A stretch of DNA of 64,000 nt from contig JAVHKY010000047.1 in the NCBI GenBank assembly GCA_035079385.1, positions 3,286,001 through 3,350,000 on the forward strand, given 5' to 3'. Positions 37,205 to 48,476 of the stretch are shown here, piece by piece; position 1 is the stretch's first letter; the number at the start of each line of letters is the position of its first letter. The translations under genes were made by a program, and so were the position numbers. This DNA comes from Aspidiotus rigidus (taxonomy: Eukaryota > Arthropoda > Insecta > Hemiptera > Diaspididae). Below the pieces are notes generated by a model that had not been told where the DNA came from, did no database searches, and saw only the letters and a program-made list of their open reading frames with translations.

Positions 37205-37890
37205 CCACAGAATTCATTCTGAAAGTTGGTGGCTCCTCAATAAACTTCTTGGATTTGACCATCTCTGTTAGGGACGGTGTCCACGAGTTTGTTATTTATT
37301 GCAAAGAAACATCGACTGGCGATATTGTAATCGACGTATCGTCATTCCGTCCTGTTGCCCACAAGATCGCTACGTTCAACAATTTGATTCATCGACTGAT
37401 TCATATCCCCTTGAGTCAGACTGCTTTCTATGAAGAAGTGGTGATTTTCAAACACCCGGCTAGAGTGAATTAGATCAAGTTGGATATTGACCTCTTACTA
37501 GAAGATATCTCGATCTACTGCCTCCGTCTCTCGGGATTCACACCTCCATAGTAGAAAACATTGGATTAGACACCGCTCTTACAACCCTACTACAGTTGAA
37601 AGTTTATCTGTCAAATTAAAAGACCGCTTGCCCTTTCCGATGACCGAGAAGAGTGGCATATATACATATAGCGTAGATATCCTTGAAGTCTGTGTAGGAA
37701 TAACTGATCGCCAACTCCAAATTAGAGTAGTCGAGCATAAAAAGGCGCGGGAGAAAGGTAACTCAGGAGAGTCGGCCTTCGCCGATCATTTAATCGAAAG
37801 TAGTCACATGTTTAGAGAGGGGTCGGAAGGCGAATTCGTACTTCAAACGCATGGCCCTTTGAAGTAGCGTTGCATCGATACTCGCAGTCA
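37205..37890 (+). pseudogene. Penelope-like element 3' end with GIY-YIG domain
   Basis: The frame at 37249-37473 reads DLTISVRDGVHEFVIYCKET and then KIATFNNLIHRLIHIPLS, the connector between RT and endonuclease. After a short broken interval, 37628-37867 reads FPMTEKSGIYTYSVD...CVGITDRQLQIRVVEHKKARE, the GIY-YIG nuclease with its R and H/E residues. The RT itself is missing. The direction is opposite to the copy at 21440-24310, and the protein differs enough to be another lineage. Confidence 0.82.
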
Positions 37891-39257
37891 GAATTGGTAG
37901 TCGGATATGTTGGAAGATATAGGGTAGTAGTAGAAAGTTGTCAGTTGATTTCACGGTTTGTACGTGCGTCGAGATGTGTGGGTGATCCGTGTCGGCGGGA
38001 TACAAACATTGTAATTTGCGCTTCCACGGCTTTGGGATTTCTAATAGTGGATCACCCCGTCTTTCGTGTTCCCTTTTATTTATTTATTTATTTATTTTTT
38101 TTTTAATTGTAATAGATCATACATAAACTGCCTAGTGGCATTTACATATAGGTAGGGCAGATATGGCATAGTTAACTTGACTTAGCTAATAGTGCAACCA
38201 CTATTATACTACAACTTAATATTAGGAGATGAATTGCTAGCAGCGAGTGTGCCTTGAGTACAAGTAACTCTTCAATGCCCGCTATGGGCTTACGCTTTAG
38301 TCGTTGGGTAGATGGTTGTTCCAGTAGCTGAAGTGCCTCTATGTTTGGGTGGCCGTGGAGTCGTTTGATGTACCTTGTCGTGGCTTTTGATACGATTTGC
38401 TGTACAGTTTCCAGAGTCAGGTCTTCGTGCAACTGTTGGTTTGTAATATACCTCGGTGCTCCTGTGATTTTACGGAGTACGTTGTTTTGGAATCGCTGTA
38501 AAATTTCTATGTTGCTACTTGCTGCGAGCCCCATAATGGTATTCCATACGTCCAAATGGGGCGAAGGATTATGACATATAGTAGCCTTTTATTCCAGAGT
38601 GATATCCGACTCTTAGCTCTGAGCATTCAGAACATGGTGCGAAAGCGGAGTTTGAGTTGCTCTCTTTTCTTGATTGTGTGCGCTTTCCAATCTAGCTTAC
38701 AGTCCAAGTGTAAGCCTGAATATCGGGTGCAGTCAGCCCGCTGTACAGGTTCATTATTTATATATGTGGAATCATATCCAGGATTTCTAAGAGCAAAGTC
38801 AATACGGACAGTCTTGGATGCGTTAGTTTGGATTTTCCACCTGGTGATCCATTCCTCAACTTTGTTGACAACTCTCTGCAAATTGGTGACTGCAGTAGAG
38901 TAGTCTTCATGCACAGCAAGTATAGCGGTGTCGTCTGCAAATGTGGCTAGTGTGGAGTCATCTTGCTCTGGAATGTCTGCAGTGTATAGTAGATACAGCA
39001 GGGGACCAAGAACACTGCCCTGTGGTACACCTGCTGCTATTGGCTTGTCAGAAGAGTCAGCTTCTCCATAGTGAACATAGAACCTTCTGTCGCTAAGGTA
39101 AGATGATGAAATTTGCACATGACAAGTTGGAAATTGTTTGCTGATTTTGTGGAGAAGTCCGGGGATCCAAACTCGGTCAAAGGCTTGACTAACATCCAGA
39201 AATATGGATGGGCAGAACTTTTTTGACATGTTCCATGTCTTTTCTCTCGCCAGACCC

Positions 39258-39700
39258 CGATTTTGAAACTCGCGAGTACACCCCGCATAATAATAATAAT
39301 TAATAATAAATAAATAAATAAATAATTAATATAATTAATAATTATAAAGCTCTACCCCGTGGGTGATTCAGAAATTCGCGAGTACACCCCGCGTAATAAT
39401 AATAAATAATTAATTATTAATTAAATAATTAAATAATCAATGAATTAATTAATTTTTTAATTAAATAATCGAATAATTAATTAATTATTTAATTAAATAA
39501 TTAAATAATTAAATAAATAAAAGATTAAATAATTAATATAATTAATAATTGGAAAATCTCTATCCCTTGGGTGATTCAGAAATTCGCGAGTACACCCCGC
39601 GTAATAATAATTAATTAATTAATTAATAATTAAATAATTAATATAATTAATAATTAGAAAATCTCTACCCCGTGGGTGATTCAGAAATTCGCGAGTACAC
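39258..39700. repeat. Repeat of CTCGCGAGTACACCCCGC units in AT-rich spacer
   Basis: Four GC-containing 30-40-bp units are separated by AATAATTAATTAAAT-type spacers of variable length. The second to fourth are preceded by GGGTGATTCAGAAAT. The high sequence identity of the units suggests recent amplification. Confidence 0.85.
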
Positions 39701-39799
39701 CCCGCGTAATAATAATAAATAATTAATTAAATAATTAATTAAATAATTGAATAATTAAATAATTAAATCAATAAATAATTAAATAATTAATATAATTAA

Positions 39800-40081
39800 T
39801 AATTAGAAAATTTTCCAAGTCCCCTAGACTTGAATTGTCTCATACCATTCCAATACAACAGCGAGACAGGGGGCGAACGAGCGGATTCCAATACAACAGC
39901 GAGATCGCTCGTTCGCCCCATGAAAGTTGATACCTCAAAATATAGAACGCCCACAATTACCTCAAAATATTTCTCATACAAGACTTATACGACACCAAGA
40001 TAGGTAAAGGGGTAAACGAATAATATTTCACGAACACTTGACCTAGTAGAAGAATTAATAATAAATAAATAAATAAATGAA

Positions 40082-40116
<35 letters not shown>

Positions 40117-40157
40117 ATGAATGAATAAATGAATAAATAAAAAAATGAATAAATAGA

Positions 40158-40193
<36 letters not shown>

Positions 40194-40850
40194 ATTAAAT
40201 AATTAAATAATTAAATAAATAAAGGCTGAATAGTCGAAATTTTTCCAAGTCCCCTAGACTTGAATTGGCTCATACCATTCCAATACAACACTGAGACAGG
40301 GGGCGAACGAGCGGAGCGAGTTCGCGCTACCTCATATTTCTCAATAAAGACTTGAATTTTCTCATACCATTCCAATACAACAGCGAGATCGCTCGTTCGC
40401 CCCACGAAAGTTGATACCTCAAAATATAGAACACCCACAATTACCTCAAAATATTTCTCATACAAGACTTATACGACGCCAAGATAGGTAAAGGGGTAAA
40501 CGAATAATATCTCACGAACACTTGACCTAGTAGAAGAATTAATGGGGCGAACGAGCGGAGCGAGTTCGCGCTACTTCATATTTCTCATAGAAGACTTATA
40601 CGACGCCAAGATAGGTAAAGTTTTCTAAGTCCCTCTTCCTATCATATATGGCTGGATAGTCGAAATTTTTCCAAGTCCCCTAGACTTGAATTGTCTCATA
40701 CCATAACAGGGAGACAGGGGGCGAACGAGCGGAGCGAGTTCGCGCTACCTCGTATTTCTCATAGAAGACTTATACGACGCCAAGATAGGTAAAGGGGTAA
40801 ACGAAAAATTTCTCACGAACACTTGACCTAGTAGAAGCCTAGACTGAATT
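39800..40850. repeat. Module array with GAACGAGCGGAGCGAGTTC palindromes
   Basis: About three copies of a ~420-bp module recur, each with CCCCTAGACTTGAATT, a GC-rich palindrome GAACGAGCGGAGCGAGTTC (40306, 40551, 40724; a broken version near 39876), GACTTATACGAC(A/G)CCAAGATAGG and CACGAACACTTGACCTAGTAG. An AAAT microsatellite interrupts at 40060-40195. Confidence 0.85.
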
Positions 40851-41414
40851 ATTTCAAGATGACTGATAAAATATAAAAGACATGGAACATGATTTTCATT
40901 TATTTGGCTATGCTAGAAAATTTCTTAACATGAACGGACGATAGAATTAGTTTTGATACGTACTGGCTTTTTACCTTTTTCTATGAATATTTTTTCTTCT
41001 AATGCCTTTCTAAGTGCTGCTCCAACACGATGAACCTGTTCAATGGTAGAATGTCTGTTTCTGAATCCAAACTGGTGGTCTGGGATTAGGTTCTTGTTTA
41101 TGACTATTCCCAGTAAACGCCTCATGTAAAGCTTCTCAAATAGTTTAGAAAGAACTGAAAGCAGGGATATTGGACGATACGAGCTGGGTATTTCTGGCGG
41201 TTTACCGTCTTTGAGAATCATGATCATTCTAGCTAAGTTCCACTGTTTTGGTACATATTGCAGTCTCAGAACTGCATTATATAAGTAGGTCAACATTACC
41301 AGGCCATTGCGTGGCAGCTCTTGTAGAATACGAGCCGAAATTTGATCGTGCCCAGGTGCTTTCTTAGGGTTCAGTTTCTTTTTAATCATAGTTTCGATTT
41401 CTCTTGGAGAAAAT

Positions 41415-42060
41415 CCCTTTTATGAGCGTGGAGACGCCACGTATGAACGAATTGGGCGCAGTACGGGCATTTTGTCTTATTGGCATTCTTCTGTCGTTGA
41501 GCCATTTGACGTTCTTGTTCTCCGTCTTGAGCCATTAGTGTCTGGAAGATCACAAAACAAAAAAATAATCATTTTTCTAATGTAATAAACGTTGGTCGCA
41601 TAGTAATAGATCGGGATACTAACTTGTCTCACGTTGAAAATTTCCTCTTGGAGAGACTGCGAGCACACGGCCTCAATTGCGCCTCGATTTTAGCAAGACC
41701 GTTCCTGTCCCCCCTCGTTGGTCCATTACGTCCACCATCTGAAGCCGAGGTTTCTCTTTCGACGGAGCTAAGAGAGGCTCTTTGAGGCCGTCAGCGAAGC
41801 TGCTGGCTGTACGCCGCAGCTCCTCGCTTAATTCCCGACTAACATTCAGTACCTGTGGCCGTGTCGATCTCAATCGAGTCCCTTACAAACCTAACGCTGG
41901 TTGTCAATATGGAGGGTTCGAGATCCTCCTGGACGTCATTGTCGTCATTTGTGGTGGGTCGTACGGCTCGGGCAGCCACGACAACCCACGTGGCAACCTC
42001 GTTTGAGGTGTCAAGTTCTGTTCATCTCCCGAATCACGATTAGCGGGATGGTATAAATGT
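41415..42060 (-). pseudogene. Possible decayed gene fragment with CxxC motif
   Basis: On the minus strand a frame from 41531 reads MAQDGEQERQMAQRQKNANK and then KTKCPYCAQFVHTWRLHAH, resembling a C2H2-type finger. It is preceded by TTTTGTGATCTTCCAG, a plausible splice acceptor. Upstream on the same strand (41873-41640) is another open stretch rich in charged residues that ends near a GTGAGA donor-like site. The fragment runs directly into the 5' end of the Jockey copy. I do not recognise the protein; the exon-intron reading is speculative. Confidence 0.3.
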
Positions 42061-45000
42061 TTCAAGTCTTGAAGCAGGGGACAGGACTCCCATCTCCCTT
42101 TGGAACCTTAATCCACACCCCATCTGCTGGGAAGCTTGAGTACGAGATTGCTTTAGGAAAATTTCAAAGTCGTACGCTATATCTCTCTCTCATTACATTC
42201 TTCATCTGTGAGACACTCGGACTAAGAGCAAGAAATTTGCTGCAGAAGTCTTTTACATATATGTGAGAAACTATTGCATAATTCATTCTCATAGATTTTC
42301 GTCGTCAAGTTTGGTACACTTGTCGGATTTGTTCCTTTACTACTTATCATAATGCTACTTTTATGGCTGACAATATGCATTCTATTTACTCACTACCACT
42401 CTGGAAACGGCGGTGTTCTATAAGAGTACACTTAAAACCCGATGGAATCAGTTACTCTGCAATAATTCTTCTTTCTCTGTATATTAGATGCGTTTTAGCT
42501 TTTATCAGTGTATCAAGACCGGTCTTTGTAAGTGTTGGTTTATCGTAAGAAACAAATTACTGATTAAATATTCTCGCTGTAACAGTAATCTACTGTGCGC
42601 AGTCGTCTTCATATTTAAAGTTGGTTGGTAACTGGCTCCGTTTCCTTGGAGACTTGGGAATCATCATTTATCATTGAAGATTATAGGAATAAATTTAAAG
42701 TCGCCGTTCATAAAAAGAAGAACATTAATGTCATCGTAAACAGAGAATCATCCATTGTTCTGCATGGTGGAAGAAACGATCGCAAATGATTTTGTTGAGA
42801 GATTTAACTCGTGATCACTCGTGTCAACATTGGGATATGATATTCATAATTCTTTTGACGTGGAACGGTAAAGTATAGTGACAGGAAATAGAAGACACCG
42901 GCTTGGCGGAAGAACGTCGTGGTGCTTGCAAAACTTCTCATTCACAAGAGAGATGTTGTTATTTGGGAAGGACAGGTATCGTACGTAGGAAGCGTGTGAA
43001 AAATGGTAGATATCATGATCTCGTGTATAATGGTCGTTGAACTAGTCGAAAGTTTATTTACTTAGCACTATATTTAGTGTGAATGTTGTAAAGAAGCGTG
43101 AGTGTGTATATTTATATTATGTGTTCACACGTGTACCTGTGAAAATAGTGTCATTATCTCACGTTTTTGGAATTGGAGTTTTGCCAGCTAATCCTTTGAT
43201 TTATTTAGTCTACTAAAAGGCGGTATAACATCGTTTCTAACTTAGTGACAATTACGAGAGTTGTTTTAATTGATTTCGATCCTCGATCGTCATTCGAAGA
43301 ATTTGTCCAGTCCGGCAAATTGTAGAATTCGTCGGAACAAATTATTCTTTGGAAACTTATTTTTCATTAGTGGCGTCATTGTATATGGAAGTGGCGCTTC
43401 TCTCAGTTATTACATAACCGTTCCAGCGACGATGTGACGGCTTCGGATATTCGATAGGAGACGATGATGCTGGATAAAAGGAGGTTGGTTAGACGACGAA
43501 GAAAGAGAGTGCTTCATAAAAGAGGAATATATATTGATGAATGAGAGTGCTAGATAAAAGTAATAATGAAAGAATATATTTTATAAATAATAATAAAAAA
43601 AAAAAAAAAAAAAGATGCTTACACTATGAAGAATAGGTGTAGCGTTTGGATGAAAAGAACCAAAACTTATTCTACTAAGTTCATTGGCATTCTGGTTTAA
43701 TAACGCTGCTCTTGAATGTTATGAATAGAATAAAGAAGTTTTGAATCAAACCTCCGTTTCATTCATGATCGGTGATTTTTTCTACAGTATATATACTTCT
43801 ATACATTGTGGCGAATATGATCTTTGGCGGTGACGCCGAATATATGACGACGAGAGGCACTCCTCGTCCGTGCCGATTTATTGCACCGGATGTACGAGCC
43901 ACCTCGACATTATACCTAAATGGATTTTTTTTTTTTCTTTTAACGCTGGCTCCTATTATCAGAGTTGGGTCCATTATAATTTTTATCTGTACAAGCCGTG
44001 AATACTTTATGTAGTGGAAAAAATGGTCGTTCCTGCGCGGCCTTACGTATATATAAATGATAAGAATGAGTCATATTAAAGTGCGAAGAAGGTTATCCGA
44101 AGTGTATAGGGTAGAATGTTCTCCTTCTTCTGTATTAAAGAATTCCAGAAATGTTACGTTCTGTTATCCAACGAATTCATATACATGTACCGTACAGAAA
44201 AACCTGTTACTCGTGATGCCATTGTCAGTTATCTCGACGAAGAAATTTGCTTAATCCTTCGCTGCGAGAAACAGAAAACTAGAGAATCTGTTACTATTCT
44301 AGCTGATGAGAAAAGCCTCGTACTCATCCCCGGTATTCACAATTTGATTTCTTGACCTTATTCTATATTTCTCATATAATTATGCGGCGAGTGGCAACAG
44401 TTCTCATCGACGTCGGCCAGAAACCGGTTCGGTATGGACTCTTTTAACGTGTCGTACTCGGATGAATGAAATTTGACAATCTATAATCGCTGCAGGTAGT
44501 ATCAGAATTTGATCAATACAGTTTTTGTGTGCCAGAAAAGTACGCGTGTATCGATTGGTAACCACTGCGTCGATGATGACTACTGGCATGGGAACAGATT
44601 ATATCGAGGATTGCATTATTGTTTTTTTCTGTCGTAACGAGTACACCTATGCGTCGAATCGATTGCATTTAAAATCGTATGATTTGATACCCCCAATAAA
44701 TGCACCTTCCATTTGCATGAATGACGTGACGTAAACGCCCTGAAAAATATTGTACTTATTTGTGCGCTCATGTTCAGGGAAAAATGAATACATTGAGAAA
44801 AGCAGCATTTCTGATGTTATCGTTAGATGGTTTTTTCCGCCGGATGAAATGTGAAAGATGCAGCTGTATGTACGCGGCCGCGATTATCATCTTCGGCGTT
44901 AAGAATATTGTAATCAAGTTATAACCCGCATACAAAAATTCCATTTTAATCGTTTTTAAAAGCTTTCAGTATATGAAATGATAGAATCGTTTGTCGAGAC

Positions 45001-45290
45001 CGTGCATATGTACCCGTGGAGGATACAAGTGTTCTGAAGTGGTGCTGATCGTATCGTTGTAAGGGTATAGAATAGCTCACCCCGCCCCCTTTCATATGTG
45101 GAAGCTTTGTGAAGAGCCGCTTTCTCATTGCGTGAACAATTTTTGCGGAGAAATTCTCGTTCTCGAAGTGTCAGGGTTTTAGAAGGCTCAGACAGTTCAA
45201 TAAATTGAAGACGACTGTGAAGTATGTTATGTATCAGCTACTCTCGATAGTTTTGGAGTACCTTGAAACAGACATGACTGTGTTAATCCT
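42061..45290. other. Non-coding sequence
   Basis: No coding domain is recognised. There are an A-run at 43592-43613 and a T-run near 43927-43940. Short reading frames here show no domain or codon pattern that I can support. Confidence 0.45.
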
Positions 45291-45294
45291 TACT

Positions 45295-45540
45295 GAAGAA
45301 AATCATCTTCTTATACTATCGGAACTCTTATTGAGTGTGATGAGGTGTGAGTAGAGCACTGAAAATTAAAAAGAACTCAAGTGAACAATCTTACAATAGT
45401 ACTTTCGGGAGTTACCCCATCATCAGTTGTATCCCTACTGGGGGAGAAGGCCTCGAACATGAGTTTTTATGGTCTAACGCTGTGGTCTAATTGGCTATTA
45501 CAATACTGCATCGTGATTGGTTCATCAGGTCCAAAATTCG
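45295..45540 (-). mobile_element. Penelope-like 3' terminal fragment
   Basis: TCATCAGTTGT..C..CTGG.GA, AAGGCCT and CATGAGTTTTTATGGTCTAA, followed by GATTGGTTCATC, match the 3' region of the Penelope-like element at 21491-21608. Adjacent ACTATCGGAACTCTTATTGAG matches coding sequence at 24087-24107. The fragment is directly joined to the MULE-like remnant. Confidence 0.65.
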
Positions 45541-45935
45541 AGGAGCTCATAAGCCTCCACGAAGCGGATCGTTCGACGAAACCACTGAAGTCGTTCCGAG
45601 CGTCACGAATGAATTCCTGTTTTGCGATTCGTTTCTTACTCAGTTTAGTTGTATTGACTGACAACATTTTGGTGTTCGTCTTTTCTTGGATTTTCAATAG
45701 AGCGTCAATGAGAAGGAAAATATTCGGATGGCTATGGTTGAACATGCGATTGAGCTTGCTGTTAAAAGTCTGCCCAATGTCGGGGCTAGCCCATACATGA
45801 GGAGGGAAGAGAGCATCTGCGCGAATATAAGTGTCTAATTGTCGCATATGTAGGAAGTGGAACGCTGATGTACTTGAGGTTTGCTGGTTTCTGTCGGTGT
45901 CAGATCGTTTATGAAGAAGTCTTCTACATCGAATT
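45541..45935 (-). pseudogene. MULE-type transposase C-terminal remnant
   Basis: The minus-strand frame reads LDTYIRADALFPPHVWAS, then FNSKLNRMFNHSHPNIFLLI and a basic/charged stretch RIAKQEFIRDARNDFSGF. The H-P-x-I/V block with a preceding N-R-F/L helix is typical of the region after the MULE catalytic domain in animal Mutator-like proteins. The catalytic core and any zinc finger are absent. The downstream residues of the frame come from the fused Penelope fragment. Confidence 0.55.
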
Positions 45936-46024
45936 GATACGTTTTTGTATACAATTACGGTCATCCATAATGACGAGGATCGCTTGTGTGTCGCATGTGC
46001 AGCACGGCCCGTCCTCCATGATGG

Positions 46025-48476
46025 AGTAGGTGCGGGTTGCGTATGCATTTAATATTGTTTCCTCCAACACCGGAATCGACCCTTTCGGGTATAACTTCAG
46101 TGAAGGAGGAATCTCGTATGCGAACTTCCTCTTCTACTCGGCAACTGACAAGCTGCAGTGCCTCCCTCGCACGCACAAAAACATAAGAACACTCACAACA
46201 ACAAACACCACCACAATACACATTATAGTAGGTCACTGTTGGAGTTTCTTCATCTACTTCTTTCTTCAGGAAAGATCTTGGTCCTCTTCTTCCTGCAGAT
46301 GTGGATGTTGATGATAAACAGGTGTTGAGTAGGCCATAGCATGGTTGTGCATTTGCCTATTCCATTCCTGGTCCATCTTCCTCTTCATAAACACCTGGTT
46401 CCTTGCTTCTCCGGAACCTAGCATGGTGGGTACCAGGCTACTCGGGTCGAGCGCTTCATCTACCCCGATCTCTTGCCGAGACCGACTAAGCTCGTCCCGC
46501 TCACGCCTCAACGTCTCACACTCAAATAAGGTGTGTTGTGGTCCATCATCAGTGCAAACACGTTGCCTGCTCAACTTTCCCTAACTTCTCGTGAAGGTAC
46601 TTGTTGAAGCAGCCATGGCCGCTTAACACCATGGTCAGGTGAAAGTTCAGCTGACCATGGTGTCGGTTCATCCACTCGTCAAGGTCGCGTATTAGCACAC
46701 GGGTTGTCCATGTACCCAGCTCACTCTGGGCGATTCTTGCTTTCCACTTTACAAGCAAGGAGCGCCTGACCTCCTGCTTGACCCGCAAAGCTTCTTGGTT
46801 GGTCGTTGTCTTCTTCTTTGCTTTGAACACCACCGCTCTCTCCTCAGCAAGGAGCTCGATTGGCGGTGAACGTGCTAATACACCAAGAGCCTCCGTTGAG
46901 ACAGTGCGGTAGGCACTAACACACCTTAGCGCAGCTCTTTGTTGGATCTTTACCATCTCTCTCCTTCGGTATGGTATCTTCATGGAGTCGGCCCATACTG
47001 GCGCACCATATAGGAGGATCGACAAGGCGGTGCTCATCATGATCCTTCTCCTTGCTTCTCTTGGTCCTCCAAGGTTCCTCATCAGGCGGCTTAGGTATTC
47101 AACTACCCGGCCCGCCTTCTCCGCTACCTTCAGGAAATGGTGCCTGAAGCTCAGCGTTGAGTCAAACCAGATGCCCAGGTATTTCATTTGCTTCTTGGTT
47201 TCAATTTCCACACCTTGTAGGTGAAAGGTGAGTGGCTTGAACTTCCGACGGATCGTGAATAAAATGGCCTCCGTCTTACTTGCTGCAAGTTCATGTCCAG
47301 CCGACTCGATCCAACGCGTCACATCCTCTAGTGCCCGGTTTACCTGGCTCTCCACCGCTACAGTTGTTACGGCAGTGCATACCACCAGGGTGTCATCCGC
47401 ATAGCACATAAGCTTAACCCCCGGTGGCAGCTTCACCTTAAAGATTCCATTAAATGCGACGCACGACAAAAGCGGCCCAAGGACCGACCCCTGCGGCACC
47501 CCACAAGTAACAGGGCGCTTTACTGTATCAGCAGACGACTCTGCTTGGATTTCACGGCAGCTAATATAGCTGCTGATCATCCTAAGCAGGTATGCAGGTA
47601 CTCCTGCGTTCACAAGAGCTTGCAATATCATCTTCCATGGGATTAAATTGAACGCATTTCTTATGTCGAGGCTGACGGATGGTATCATCCTCTTCTACTA
47701 TTGTAGCGTTACCATTGGTGGTGGCTGCTGTGGGAACAAGCCATCAATGATTTGACCCACAACATCCAGCTTCATTCGGCTCATTGCTGAGAGGCCCTTT
47801 AGCTTCTTCAGCACTATCTTATAAGGCTTTCCAAACGGGTCGTCATCTGCCATCTCACATAGCTCTCGCCATGCAGCACTCTGGCTGTCCTTGATGGCCT
47901 TCTTCAGCCTTTTACGAGCCAGCTGGTGTTCAGGTGCAACCGCCCGCGCCCCTTCGCGGCCACTACTATGCTGGTATATCCGGCGCTGACGGTTGCACTC
48001 TCTCCTTAACTTGGCAATCTTATTGGTCCACCAGTAAACAGCTCTCCTCTTCTTTGGTGGACCTTGCCTGGGTATGGCTACATCGCAAGCTTTGGTGACA
48101 GTCTTGATCATCCTCTCTGCTGCCACCTCCGCATTACCTAGCTGCTGATCATCCTGAGCAGGTATGCGGGCACTCCTGCGTCCACAAGAGCTTCCAATAT
48201 CATCTTCCATGGCATTGAATTGAACGCATTCCTTATGTCGAGGCTGACGGCTGCGCAAAACTAATGCATAGCAATCACTGACTCGGCTATCCTCTTCAGC
48301 CGGATCCCAGCATCTGATGTGCAGCGTCCAGTTTGAAAACCGTACTGGCTATCAGAGATTATATCTCTTTCCTTCAGATATCTCTCCAAACGATTGGCTA
48401 TTACTCTTTCTAGAAGTTTCCCAACATTGTCTAGGAGACAAAGTGGACGTTAAGAGGATGGTAGACCAGGTGGTTA
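46025..48476 (-). pseudogene. Rearranged R1-clade LINE copy with intact RT C-terminal half
   Basis: The long minus frame 47688-46549 covers SLDIRNAFNLI, GVPQGSVLGPLL, CYADDTLVV, ELAASKTEAILFTIRRKF and KYLGIWFDSTLSFRHH, and runs on to the tail. An overlapping frame (46574-46266) carries the zinc-knuckle-like DDGPQHTLFECETL. Upstream the order is wrong: the linker (48258-47698: AVYWWTNKIAKLRRECNRQRR) is directly followed by the RT palm. A separate RT N-terminal piece (48476-48135) lies before the linker. The copy is therefore a composite of two pieces or an internally rearranged element. The 3' UTR-like end is near 46025-46260. Confidence 0.87.

Larger units (their letters stand above)
39225..40989. 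mobile_element. AT-rich satellite-bearing insertion in Jockey
   Basis: The block lies between two T6 runs (39219-39224 and 40990-40995) that may be the duplicated target. Near its ends are inverted 17-mers CATGTTCCATGTCTTTT (39227-39243) and its reverse complement (40875-40891). Inside are four copies of TTCGCGAGTACACCCCGCGT-type units (39271, 39373, 39580, 39686; first variant GCAT), AATA/AATTA tracts, and copies of a longer module containing AAGTCCCCTAGACTTGAATT (39818, 40255, 40672) and CAAGATAGGTAAAG (39993, 40482, 40605, 40783). No protein is encoded. Confidence 0.75.
38083..41425 (-). pseudogene. Jockey-clade LINE ORF2, split by a 1.77-kb insertion
   Basis: The 5' part (41425-40990) encodes KKAPGHDQISARIL, SYRPISLLSVLSKLFEKL and HQFGFRNRHSTIEQVHRV. 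The 3' part (39229-38172) resumes with FLDVSQAFDRVW, IAAGVPQGSVLGPLLYLLY, FADDTAILAVHED and a C-terminal KITGAPRYITNQQLHEDL. It ends in a short A/AATA tail at 38083-38107. The two parts are consecutive blocks of one Jockey RT, so the sequence between 39225 and about 40989 arrived later. The 3' part also has a frameshift near 38535. There is no RNase H, as expected for Jockey. Confidence 0.87.

Noticed and set aside
41915..41935. GGGTTCGAGATCC as a tRNA T-arm
   Set aside because: No acceptor or anticodon stems could be drawn around it; it is probably coincidental.
46266..46574. 102-codon minus frame as a separate host gene
   Set aside because: The DDGPQHTLFEC segment is the C-terminal zinc-knuckle region of the R1 copy in another frame, also seen in the decayed copy near 18780.
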